Below are positions 34,760 through 46,510 of a DNA stretch of 64,000 nt, piece by piece. A program made the position numbers and the translations under genes. Under the pieces are notes generated by a model that was not told where the DNA came from, did not search any database, and saw only the letters and a program-made list of their open reading frames with translations. Numbering within the stretch: position 1 is the first letter of the stretch; the number at the start of each line of letters is the position of its first letter. The DNA comes from Tethya wilhelma (taxonomy: Eukaryota > Porifera > Demospongiae > Tethyida > Tethyidae), in NCBI GenBank assembly GCA_964030475.1, contig CAXIPT010000002.1:718253-782252 (forward strand). The letters run 5' to 3'.

Positions 34760-36965
34760 GGGAATTTCCCAACGACCTTTACCAACACGTGACAAGTACG
34801 TCGATAAGACTCGCCAGGTTCTGCACTCCTTTCGCTACAGAAACTTCACCATTCTAAAAGACCAGACTCTTGGTCATGGTTCCTATGGAGCTGTCTACAA
34901 GGCTAAATGTGACCAGCTAACGTGTGCTGCTAAAGTTCTACATCCCACCATTGTGGACTCCTATGACCCTGGATCTGAGAGGATTCTACAAAGGTTTCAA
35001 CAAGAATGTGACTTTCTCAACCAAATACGTCATCCCCACATAGTGCAATCTCTAAGAGTATGTAGGGACCCTGATTCCAACCTACCAGCACTCTTGATGG
35101 AACTGCTAGATGGCAGTTTGACCAAAATGCTCGAACACTCCCCACACCCGATCTCCTACCACATTCAGGTGGACCTCTGCCACCATATAGCACTAGCCAT
35201 TGCCTACCTTCATTCCAATGGAATCATTCATCGTGACTTATCAGGAAACAACGTGCTGGTTATTGCTGGAAGAAAAGCCAAAGTGACTGATTTGGAATGT
35301 CAAGAATAGTCGGTACTCAGCACCACTTAACACCACTTACCATGTGTCCAGGGACACTGGCATACATGTCTCCAGAGTCACTTAAAGAACCACCACGATA
35401 CACTGAGAAGCTGGACGTTTTTTCACAAGGTGTGATTATGATCCAGGTGTGTACACGAAAGTTTCCTGACCCTGGACCTCCAGTGAAAGAAATTGAAGAT
35501 TCTCGATATCCAATGGGAATGGTGCAAGTAGTAGTTCCTGAGAGAGAACGTAGAAAGAATCACATTGATTTGATCAATCCGACCCATGCTCTGCTTCTCA
35601 TTGCTCTGGCTTGTCTAGAGTACAGAGAGAGAGACAGACCTTCAGCTGAAAAGCTTTGTCAGAAGCTAGCTGATCTAAAGGAGAACCAAGTGTACATTGA
35701 GAGCAGTCAAAACACGACTCCAGCTATTCCTGAAGTGGATGAAACACTACAACAAGAACGAGATGAACTAGCTAGACAAGTTGAAGAGAAAGATCAACAG
35801 ATAGAAATGAAAGATCAACAAATAGAAATGAAAGATCAACTATTAGAAATGAAGGACCAACAACTAACTGCAAAAGAACAACAAATAGCAACAAAGGAAG
35901 AAGCTGTTGAAAGGCTTGAAATTCAACTCCAAGAACTGAATCAGAGATTAGTAGACAATGAGCAAGTCACAGCACAATTCCAAGAGACTAACCAACAACT
36001 TCAACAACAGAACAGAGAGCTTCAGATGCAAGTTGAAACTGTTCAAAACCATCGGAGATTTGTACCAGAACCGCTAAAAGATATTGTATTACAATGGAGG
36101 CATAGAGGAAAGACACCTTTCCAAGGTTGTAGAGGATCTTCAGTGGTGGCTGGCAATGTGATATACTTTAGTTCACATAGTGATTATATATTCCTATGAC
36201 TTATCTTCAAGAAGTTGGAACGAACTACCAGTACCTCAATGTCCACAGGGATATGGTAGTTTAGCTGTAGTAAGAGGTCTACTCACAATGGTTGGTGGCC
36301 AACAGAGATCTGATTCTAAAACCACAAACAAACTTGTTTCCCTCAGAGAAGATAGAAAGTGGTTTGAGCAGTTCCCACCTATGTCTCTTGGTTGTAAATA
36401 CACTACAGCCACTACATATCAGAAATACTTAATTGTTGCTGCAGGAAAGTCAACTCAAGGAATTATGGACACAGTTAGAATACTCGATACCCATATGTAT
36501 GTCTGGTCCACAGCTGCCAGTCTCCCTCATCCACTAGGATTTGGATTGGCAACCATTGCTAGTGGACGCCTCTACATGCTGGGAGGAGAGGACCGAAATG
36601 GTGCATGTCGATCAGTTTTTTCATGCTCACTAGAAGAACTACTTCAATCGTCTCGAGAGTATTCTGATTTATCAAAACGTGTGAAAGTATGGCAACGTGA
36701 TACTGATATTCCAGTGTATACGTCAACATGTGCCACAGTCAATGGACAGTTGGTATCAGTCGGTGGTGTAGATGAACGTGGTGAAGGTACAACAGCAGTT
36801 TACAAGTACAATGCTAAGTCCCGATCTTGGACTATCACTAGTCACATGACAACTGCTAGAAGTTTGTGTTTTGTAGTTGCTATGGAGACCATCAACCAAC
36901 TGATAGTGATTGGTGGATTTGGAAGTGGACGAACTTTAAGTAGTGTTGAGATAGCAGATTTCTAG
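34760..36965 (+). pseudogene. protein kinase, coiled coil, Kelch protein with two frameshifts
   Basis: An intronless stretch of about 730 codons encodes a kinase domain (glycine loop GHGSYGAVYKAKC, AAKVL lysine, HRDLSGNNVLV catalytic loop, APE-like SPESL), then a Q/E-rich coiled coil with repeated DQQIEMK units, then five Kelch-like repeats (LTMVGG, LIVAAG, LYMLGG, LVSVGG, LIVIGG). The kinase looks TKL-like. The frame is broken twice: one base is missing in the DFG motif (near 35297, GATTT followed directly by GGAATG) and two bases are missing in an AT run near 36185. The in-frame stop upstream is TAG at 34757-34759, so the true N-terminus, possibly from another exon, is unclear. If the breaks are sequencing errors the gene is intact. 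A near-identical kinase N-lobe is duplicated at 39573-39934. Confidence 0.8.
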
Positions 36966-37263
36966 TACAAAATTTTTGACTTTTCCTCGGCAATTTAATT
37001 TTTTTTATCTTGCATGTACATTCATACATTGTTATACTTAATAATAATAATAATAATTATGCAACTGGTATTAATATCCACAACAGATTACAATTATTAT
37101 TTACAATGATTGATATCATTGACAGTGTTTAAGTGAATTCTTATAATAAAAATTATTATCATATTATAGCAGTTAGATAAAATAATCATGCAAATGAATG
37201 ACACATCAATAACAACATTATCCCGTGCAATTGGTATTTGTAAAACCTACAGTTTTTCAATGA

Positions 37264-37702
37264 CTAATTCCACATGTATTCAACATCGGAATATTGGGGA
37301 GGATCTTCATCAGGTGCTTCAAACTGAGCATGCTCAGCAGTAGCAAATGAGCCACATCCATTTGAGCCACTTTGCTCAAACTGATAGCAAGGTATCTGTG
37401 TGCTATAACTCTCAGATGATGCCACACCAGTTGGATGGTCGTTTGCTGGCGGAGGATATTGCTGAAGAGGTCTGTACCTTGCTTGATCTGCTGAATCAGC
37501 TTCGTCACTCTTACAGCACACCGTTGCACAGATACAGATAGTACAGAGACAAAGGAGGATTAGACATACTCCACCAATGGAACCGCCAATTGTGACACCA
37601 TAGAAGGTGGCCGAGAATTTGTGAGAATTTGTAGGTTCTGCATCAGTATATTCTGTGCCTTTACATCCCAATTCTGTAGCTTTTTTTACATCTGTGTGTG
37701 TT

Positions 37703-37751
<49 letters not shown>

Positions 37752-39367
37752 CTATGCAATGAGTCAGTAAATACTCGATCATCACGGACATGTAAATATC
37801 CTTAAGCTTCTTGCTGTAACTCAGACATACACAACAAAAGTTACAAAAGTCTATAGCTATACCTTCACCACAACTGACGCCAGCATCCTCACCATGACCA
37901 CAATCACTAGTTCCATAATCATAGTAATAGCCGATGCAGGACTCAGATATTAATGAATATTCATCTCCATCACAGTCCACGTCATCCAGCCATATTGGTC
38001 CACTACCTTGACCAAAGTAGGCTCTAGAGTAGGCTTTAGCTCCTGTATTCAAACAATCGTGTAAAAGACATGTATACACATACTGCAATTTAATTGTCTG
38101 CATGCATCACACATGGTGATGTTGCATGTTATAACATAACAATAGCACATGATTATGTGTACATACAATCTCTCTATAATTATAACATCAAGAAAAAGTA
38201 TATATACTTTTAGTAGAGTATCCTAGTTTTCGACACACTACTCGAGCATCATCATCATCCCATTGATCATCACAGACGGTGCCCCACTGGTTCTTATGAC
38301 AGATCTCAAGTCTTCCTTCGGTCTCAGTACTTCCTCCAACAAGTCTCAGTTGACCGGAAGAATAGCAGCTGGATGTTGAGGGGGCAGCTGTATCTATAAA
38401 TATACGGCACATGTAAAGGATCAATTGCAGCAAGCATGCATGTCTCCACAGCAGCTGCATGGGCTCAGAAGCGATTGAGAGGCTGTATATCATAACTACC
38501 AGAAAATTTTAGCAAACATGTAGCTGAGGATCCAGTATTACTTAACCAGAATACTACACTCTGTACTCTCAGACTGCTATTGAGCTAGCCCAATTTTTCG
38601 TTTTGACGACCCCTTACCTACAACACACCTAATTATTATTTCGCCTATGGATGTGGGGACCCAGGTTTATCCTTCTGGAACATTGGAAGTTTTCCATGGA
38701 CTCTAGAATTCTAAATGCATGATGAATCTTTCTAAATACTGAGGCAGATCTTCTCTATGTTCATGAAGGTCTTCAACTCTGCATCAAGGGGTGGTCACGA
38801 CCATACCCGCTGTACTAACACCCGCGACCGGGATCAAGATGCGATCAAGGGGTCAAAGCAACAAAAATTGGCCCCATCAAGGGTCAAGAAAGCTCTACTG
38901 CTCGCTTTCGATCAACGGTCAAAGGTCATCGACTGCAAATAGCACGTTTTAGGGGGTCAAAGTTCAAATTTATCACGATCAAGGCCTTCCAAAGTGGTGA
39001 AATCAAGGGTCAAAGCCTAAAAATTGGACGGATCAAATTTTGATCCCAGTCGCGGGTGTTAGTACAGTGGGTATGGTCGTGACCACCCCTTGTGCATGCT
39101 ACCAAAATTCCTCACTATTCCGAAATTCCCTCTTAGTAACTGGAATACATACAAATTTCTATAATTTTAATAGATGTCAACCCATAGGCAGAAACTGCCA
39201 GGCAATTTCTCTAAGAGTCTCCCTTCTTCCAGCCTTGTTCAGTTGTTCCCATCTTCACAAATTGTTATGTAGCTAATACTGAGTGAGCAAACTACGTACG
39301 TATCTACATCAAACTTACAAGGGACTCCGGCAAGTATCCATCCAATCAGGCACACAACTACTGCCAT
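37264..39367 (-). CDS. SRCR-domain transmembrane receptor
   Basis: Four minus-strand exons join in frame: 39367-39319 (signal peptide [14 protein letters not shown]), 38393-38208, 38042-37863 and 37691-37264. Exons 2 and 3 together encode one SRCR domain: [36 protein letters not shown], then [14 protein letters not shown] and [11 protein letters not shown]. Exon 4 encodes a short linker, a TM helix ([20 protein letters not shown]) and a ~90-residue tail. The tail contains [10 protein letters not shown]: a PPxY motif of the type bound by WW domains, overlapping tyrosine-based motifs. The total is about 280 residues. SRCR proteins are expanded in sponges and usually act as surface receptors; the ligand here is unknown. 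Intron 1 carries a MITE (38785-39092) and intron 3 an (AC)n run touching the exon 4 acceptor. Confidence 0.82.
37697..37749. repeat. (TG)n run at the SRCR exon 4 acceptor
   Basis: On the minus strand this (AC)n run ends at the CACAG acceptor of exon 4, so the microsatellite itself provides the 3' splice region. Confidence 0.9.
38785..39092. mobile_element. 308-bp MITE with 50-bp TIRs and 5-bp duplication
   Basis: The ends CAAGGGGTGGTCACGACCAT and ATGGTCGTGACCACCCCTTG are inverted for about 50 bp. TGCAT is duplicated on both sides. The interior has many GATCAAG/GGTCAAA repeats. Confidence 0.85.
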
Positions 39368-39572
39368 GTTGTGACTGTCAGTCACATAGACCACTCCAGT
39401 GAATCCCTCTAGGAAACGTGACCGCAATGTAGTGTTAGCCCTATATTATCTATGGTTGTACATTGTGGAAATGTTACGGGTACGCATGCGCAAAATAATT
39501 TTTAATCGCGCAAAAACAATGCACTTGATCTAGGAGGCGTGTCCACAACTATTGAGGGCGTTCCTGCGGCAA

Positions 39573-39974
39573 ATGGCTCACCACTCCTTTCGCTACAGAA
39601 ACTTTACCATTCTAAAAGATCAGACTCTTGGTCATGGTTCCTATGGAGCTGTCTACAAGGCTAAATGTGACCAGCTAACGTGTGCTGCTAAAGTTCTACA
39701 CCCCACCATTGTGGACTCCTATGACCCTGGATCTGAGAGGATTCTACAAAGGTTTCAACAAGAATGTGACTTTCTCAACCAAATACGTCATCCCCATATA
39801 GTGCAATATCTTGGCGTGTGTAGGGACCCTGATTCCAACCTACCAGCACTCTTGATAGAACTGCTAGATGGTAGTTTGACCAAAATGCTCGAACAATCAC
39901 CACACCCGATCTCCTACCACATTCAGGTGGATCGAGCAGCTCACTTCTGCACAACAACCTTGCAACAATACTGA
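39573..39974 (+). pseudogene. kinase N-lobe fragment fused to a Calx-beta exon
   Basis: An ATG at 39573 opens a frame that is nearly identical to 34830-35175: FRYRNFTILKDQTLGHG, the glycine loop, the AAKVL lysine and the αC-like region, up to SYHIQVD. At 39933-39937 it changes without an intron into the middle of the Calx-beta exon of gene E and stops after ten foreign residues. The kinase lacks the catalytic loop, DFG and C-lobe, so it cannot be an active kinase. It keeps FLGVC-type residues (QYLGVC) where the longer copy has changed. It is either a real duplication chimera or an assembly join. Confidence 0.8.
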
Positions 39975-40588
39975 ATTGAAACGCATTTGCAATGGAAGAG
40001 ACTTTGCTGAAGGTATAATCACTATGGTATACTTGATACTGCATTGATTGGAAATCAAATTGTCTTAGCTATCATGTGTTTTAATCTGTCACTGTTAATT
40101 TCATACAGTGGGTGATTTTGCAAATGATACATTTCGTGGTACTATCCCTCCTGGAATGTTAACTCGACAAATGGATGGATATTTGACTCTTAGTCTCCAC
40201 AATGATACCATACTGGAGAGGGACGAAGTGTTTATACTCATACTGAACATTGATGAGCCAGCTGCAGACGTCACTATATTCCGGCGCTGTGCACTGGGAG
40301 TCATTCGTGAAAACTCTAGTAAGTTCCAAAGTTAGGACTGCGACTGCCTCTTCATTAAAAGTTGATATGAATTTTGACAGATATTTCTGTGAGTATTGAG
40401 TTTGATCTGAGTGCCAACAGTGACAGGAGCCTGGTTGAACACGCTGGTAGAATAGAGTCACTGAGAATTGTTAAACATGGACAAATTGAGTTCACCATCT
40501 ATATTCAAATAGTGACGCACGGAAGTGCTCAAGAGGGAGAAGGTATGGAAATTTGTTTCATGCTTTCATTTGCATTCTCCAATCCATA
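39937..40588 (+). repeat. 652-bp segmental repeat, copy 2
   Basis: The second copy of 30285-30936, with exon and intron sequence preserved. Its left end is fused to the kinase fragment. Confidence 0.9.
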
Positions 40589-43209
40589 TTACTGTGATTA
40601 TGTTTGTGTGATTTAAAACTTTTGAGTGGCAGTGTTAGTCAGACTGTCTGGTGCATCCAGATCCTCTATGTGTGCATCTATGGGAATAAGGAATTCACAA
40701 TATACTTTAATTGGAACCTTTGGAAGAGACTGACTCAACTGCTATATATACACATGCTTGTCATTTGTTGATAAACAACTTCTAGGTGTCCGGCTTGTTT
40801 TTGTTCTTGAGTATAATGGTATGTTAATGGAAGATGAGCACCATTGCATGCATCTTCTTCATCCCACACTTCCCAAGTAGCCAGCATGATATGTAGGCTA
40901 GTCTGTCTGTGATGACATATTATTGTAGTAGCTACTAGGTTACCGTGCATATCCAGTACATGTACTTGTTAAATAGTCACCATATCACTAATATGTGATT
41001 TCTGGGACAAAACACATGTACATGCATGGGAGCTTGGTGGCGATCAAATGCTTGATTACCTCTCTATAACAATTCTCATGCTTGAATTATGTAACCAATA
41101 GTCATGTAGCTTTGGGCATGCATTCCTAGTAAACCATGCAGGTTCTAGCCACTTGATTTATTGTCTTTCTGTGCGTATCAATAAGCAAAGTTGGAATGTC
41201 TTGTTGATATTAAATTTTATTTATATATGATGTATAATAATAATTATGTATCTAAACTCATTAATTTATAGCATGCATGCAAAGCTAACTAGGCAGTCTT
41301 TTCTCCCTTAAAAGCTTGCATGCACTGTTCAGTGACATTGATTGGTAAAGGTCATCAAATTCAAATGCATAACCTTGCCTTTTGCCAAAATTTTCATCCG
41401 GTGCACCGATGACTCATAATTGGCTGGCTACTTCCACAATTAATTTTGCCTTGCACGATTACACTGCCTCGCGCTAAGGCGCTCGGCAATTACCAATTTC
41501 TATTGTATTGTAGAATTGGACTACACATTGGTGGGTATTGAACCTGGTCAATCAAATGAACCACGATTTGTGAGTATGAGTTCAGAGGAGACATCCATCG
41601 TTATTCCAGTCATCATTAATGATGATTCCATTGCAGAGGAAACTGAACACTTCACCATAGAGGGGCAGTTGACAGATGTGATTATCAAACAAATTGATAT
41701 TCGGTTTGAAATTGCTGACAATGATTGTAAGACATTGTATACTATAATACTGTGATTGCATACACATTAAGATTGCAGCTGTTAGGTATGCACCTGCATG
41801 AGCTTATGGATCGCTATCCCAATATTTAATACTGTTTATTCAAGGATGCATGCTTTTTATGATTTCTCATGCCTGTATCTACATGAATGCATGTGTGCAC
41901 ATGCTCACTGCTCATTGATGCTCACACTGATGTATGCAGACGCTTTGATGGGCTTCATCAATGAGAGCAGGGTGGTTGTCTTTGAAGGACTGAACGTAAC
42001 ATTGTGTGCCAGTCTCCTCAACATCACTGTGGACAAGTTTCAACGCTACAACCAATTTGTGGACATGTATACTCAGTCAGGAACAGCACTTGGTAAAGAG
42101 AGCTGCATGACACTTCAGCCAACTCTCTGGACACTATTATTGTGTTTGTGTGTCTTTCTGCACATGTGTAAATAGAGAATAAAGATTTCCTTCCTCAAAG
42201 GAACAGTCAGCCTCTATCTTTTGTCGGTGTTGATCGGTCTACCCCACATTGTGTCACCATACCAACCATCATTAATAACGAAACCACTAATGAAGGGACA
42301 AGGGAGTTTGAAGTGAAAATCACAGACATTAGTAGCAGACCAGATCCCCTGGACATCCTCCATCCAGTGCTCATAACAGTAGGGATATTAAAAGAAGGTA
42401 AATTTTTATACACGCATGTAGTCTAGTAACTGCAGGTGTATCAAGATTTTAGCTGCTGTTGCTAGTATAGTATCACCTTTCATTACATAACATTAGCCGG
42501 GCTAACGTCAACAGTAACTGCATGTATGTCTATTATTTTATTTTGATCTTGAATTGGTCCTGCCAGATACAATATGTGAGAAAGTTTTTGATGCTCCATA
42601 CGAACCAGTAATTACTCATTTCAACCACACCAGTGCTGACAAAACACTCCATGTAATCTGGAGTAGCGGCAGCGTTGATACTCGTCATCCTGTCGATCAA
42701 TACAGAGTGACATTCCGGGTCTCTCGTAAGAGCAACGATGATGTAGACGTTTACATATTCAATGTAAACAACACTGTAATGGAGTATACACTCACTAGCA
42801 TTGATGAAGGCCAACTCTATGGTGTGGAGATCTGTGCTGTGAACCAATGTGGTGAAAGCTGCCATGAAATTCCTCTAGTCCCTGTCGTTACAGAGCCATT
42901 GTCTCCAGGGCCATCCAACGATATCATCATCATAATCATTGTTGTAGTTGTGTTTGTACTGCTATTGGCACTGTTTCTTGGGTTCCTGTTTCTTTTGTTC
43001 TGTTGTCTGTGGTCTAGACGTGCTCCTAAGCCGACTCTGGTCTCACCGACACACCACACACAGCACTATGTGCAGATCCAGAAAAAAGATCCACCAAAGT
43101 GAGTAAAGTTATTATAGAGTCTATTATTGATGATGATAGTGCATGTGGAATATTGTTTACTGATTGCAGGGAACCAATTCAACAGCAACAACAGCAGCTT
43201 CTGTTGTGA
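39937..43209 (+). CDS. receptor F: Calx-beta, FN3, TM, Q-rich tail; 5' end missing
   Basis: Exons: 39937-40012 (partial), 40109-40318, 40381-40542, 41514-41726, 41940-42092, 42176-42397, 42567-43098 and 43170-43209, all linked in phase 1 except the last intron (phase 2). They encode three Calx-beta-like domains (LERDEVFILILN; DDSIAEETEHFTI; ETTNEGTREFEVKI), a single FN3 domain ending EICAVNQCGESC, a TM helix (IIIIIIVVVVFVLLLALFLG) and a tail with HHTQHYVQIQ and QQQQQQLLL. The signal peptide exon is not here but is present in gene E, whose exons 2-4 overlap this copy. Compared with gene A it has one FN3 instead of about ten and an unrelated tail. As it stands, the upstream sequence is a kinase fragment whose frame does not continue into this one. 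Confidence 0.8.
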
Positions 43210-44053
43210 ATTCATATTCATAACTGCACTTTGTTATTATATCTCTATTTCTATTAGAGTAGCATTAAAATGAATGTTCTATGTATCATGCTGCTGCTAT
43301 AATATAATTATGCAGAACTAATCCATTGTAATGATGACATTGTAGCTGCGCATGTGCACTATTGATTGCCTAGTATAAATGTTTTTTTTAACATTGTGCA
43401 ATAGTTGAAGTATCCTTGTACTCAGGTCCTTCCCAAACCATTCTTGATGGGAGGGGAGCACAAGGCTACAGTTAATTGAAGCTGCTCAAAGCCTTAGGTG
43501 GCCATGTAATTAATGTACTCTCTACTTTGCTGTATATATGTGTCCTCTGATTTTAAAGCATCTTGCGATTGCATCACAGTGCATGTTCTTAGGCAGGTAC
43601 AGCTTGATGTGTAATCTAGGACTAATTCCTAAGTTTTAAACTGAAGCAAAATGGCAGAATCTGATGTTGACGTGGTGTCGGAGTCTACGATACTGACGCC
43701 CGCTGACGAGTCATGGGAAAGCATAGCCTCGTTCCCAGGCCCCAAAAAAGAGGGACTAATATATAAGTCATGCAGATAGCTGATAGTTGACAAAATTAGG
43801 AACTATATATCTTAGAACCTCCTAACCAAGTTACCAGGCATCAGTCGGTGAGAGCTATCATCAGATTCCTAGTCATAGTCCGCTGAATTTGAGAGATAAA
43901 ATGTACATCATAATGATTACTGATCAACATGCCAATGATAAAACCAATGATATCTTCAAAGTTCCACTGGAAACATGTATGACTATTCAGAATTAACGCA
44001 CACTGAGCACATGGTGACATATGCACCCATGAAGACATGCATGACACGCCCAT

Positions 44054-44096
<43 letters not shown>

Positions 44097-44654
44097 GTCA
44101 TAATATTGTATAGAAGATCAAGGCATGAAGACATAACATCTGTGAGTGAACCATTAACTGTGAGTGATTCTTATTTGATCCACTGATGAAATAAATATAC
44201 TGAGCAATATCGTACTGAGGAGAGAGCCTATAGGAATGAAGCTATTTTCAGCGTGTATTCCAGCACAGGGGACCATGTAGAACAGGACCGATTATGCATG
44301 GGTTCACTGTATTATAGTCTTGATTGTCATGATAGCAAACCAATAATATTTATGGTAATGCAAATAAAATTTGTAACCACTAATATGACTAGATATAGAC
44401 ATAATAATTAATATTATCTAACATAATTATAATTTATTATAATATTATAGAACTTGAATACTGGTACCTTGCATGCATGATTGACAATCATAATATGCAT
44501 CTATATAGTTGATGACTGAAAAACTATGCTGTAATATTTTGAGTGGTAAGGACTTTGACGTTGATTTAGTACCGAGAATGATTTCAACAAAATATATTAT
44601 AGTAGCTATATACTTAAATACAAAACTAACAGGAAATAAAGTTAAACACAACAA
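43210..44654. other. intergenic stretch with an (AC)n run
   Basis: It contains the 3' UTR of gene F and an (AC)n at 44055-44094. An ATG at 43651 opens 39 codons rich in Asp, Glu and Ser (MAESDVDVVSESTILT) that could be an isolated first exon, but no splice partner is evident. Confidence 0.4.
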
Positions 44655-44950
44655 TGACTATTTTTTAAATTATTTTTTTAATAACAGTTTTGCAAGGATG
44701 TACAAAATAGCATTACACTAATTTAAAATTCAAATGTACACCCAAACTAAATAATTTATACTCAACAGTACTACATAAAATTACTGTCTACACAAGAAAG
44801 AGACGACATTACGTTTAAATGATACAAATGAGTCACAGTCTGTAATCTCTCTTGGGAGCGTGTTCCATAACTTAATGATGTTTGGGAAGAATCAACTTTG
44901 ATAAGGCCTTGACCTCGAGAATGGCATGGTTAGGCTAGAGGAGTGAAGAG
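44655..44950 (-). mobile_element. 3' end of a LINE retrotransposon
   Basis: On the minus strand, 44897-44795 encode FFPNIIKLWNTLPREI followed by SFKRNV, the signature C-terminus of non-LTR reverse transcriptase ORF2 (CR1/L2/Jockey-type). A short AT-rich 3' UTR follows. The rest of the element is absent: a typical 5'-truncated copy. Confidence 0.75.
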
Positions 44951-46320
44951 ATCGGCACTGCTGTAGTACAGTACTGTACACACCGTGACTCACGACTCTG
45001 CAACTAAAGATATTAACACTTAGTTAGCTAATAACCTAAATACAAGCAAAACATTAGCACCTAAAGCTAAAGTACAAAGTATAAAGAAAACAATCGTGAC
45101 GCAAAAGACTATTCATGCATGAATAAACAAAAGAGTTCTATTCAGTTCTATGCTAGCCACTTTAAAAATAGAAAATGCTGGAGGGCTACTCACTGTCAGA
45201 TACTATAAATGGCGAATATTTTAACTTAGAACTCACCAGAAAGACTATTTGCAGCTTCAAATGGTGGCAAAATACGCGAAGCTTTCAAGGGTCAAAGGTC
45301 GCGGGTTTTAAAACAGCACTCTACTAAAGAATTGTTCATTTTTTGTCGAGTAAAATTGATTGTAAAAGGAAGGCTGCTTTTCTTTCAAAAAACTCACTCC
45401 TCGTACAAGCAAAGAGAAAAAGTAAGTTAAGTCAGATATTTGAACTAGCATTTTCGTAAATAACGTACGTACGTATAGCTGGTTATTTACGTCATAAGCT
45501 TACGGCGAAATTAGCAAAGTAACTACCCGTATGCGCTTTCTTTTTGTTTTTCTTTTACTAAAGTTGATTTGACAAAGCTTTCCATGTCATTAAGCTAAGC
45601 AAGAATCAAAATAACTGTGCTGAAGCCTACTTGCATTAATAGTGAAGCTTCTGGTAGTGTAAAAAAAAATACGGGAGGGGCTAATGCAATTAAAGCATTT
45701 TTTATAGCCAGGTAACCAAGCTTTGAAAAGCGATGCTATTGCTTTATGGTCTAAGAACCCTTGCACCTATAGGTAGCAAGTTTCAAGCTTATATTTCATA
45801 AAGGACTGTGGAGAAAACGTCCTTTCTATCGTGATCGCACTAGCGCGTATCGATTCCAAATAAATAGAAATTCGATTGCCAATTTCGCCAAAATAAAATC
45901 CTCGCAAAAGTTTCCGGCTATACGGTAATGCTGCTTTATAGGTTTAGCTAATTTCTAGGTGGTCAAAATTGGACCACTTCAACAGGTGTGTCATTGCTTA
46001 CTGTGTAAACGGGAACTCTAGTTGCAATTTTCTGGCATACAAAAACAGAACCACTGTTTTTTCAGCTAGCAAGACTTTGAGTCACACAACTTGAATTTTC
46101 ACATCTTGATATCGAATAAATATCAGACTTCTTATATACGAAGCACTTTTCTATGTAACAATGGAAACAAGACTTCTACACTGCTTTGAACACTCCGAGT
46201 CAGCCTTCTCAGAGCCGCCATTGTTACTGTCACGCCCACTCATTTGGAAATATAAATTTCTCGCGCTCAACAAAAAGTTGCTGTCACTGCCAAAGTAAAA
46301 ACAACTATTTCTAGCATTTT
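44951..46320. other. intergenic stretch upstream of gene B
   Basis: No credible coding frame. It includes an (ACGT)n tract near 45460 and low-complexity AT sequence. Confidence 0.45.
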
Positions 46321-46510
46321 AGCATCTCAACAAGCTCCACCCTTTGTTTTCCCTGTAAAGAATGTTTCAGTAAAAATACCCCACAAGAATTAATGCGACT
46401 TCCGCTTTTGTGTGCATGGATATCAGTAAACAACCACCGCACCAAAATTATTAAAAATTCTCTGTTTAGTTTCAGGCATTAACGCTATCTTCAAGACAGA
46501 AAAGCGGACC
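46321..46510 (+). promoter_or_regulatory. upstream region of gene B
   Basis: Inverted counterpart of 25371-25560. Shared blocks include CTCAACAAGCTCCACCCTTT, GCGACTTCCGCTT and TATCTTCAAGACAGAAAA, ending directly at the ATG. Confidence 0.6.

Noticed and set aside
43651..43770. ATG followed by 39 acidic codons, a possible first exon
   Set aside because: No donor site or downstream partner could be matched, so it was noted only in the intergenic entry.
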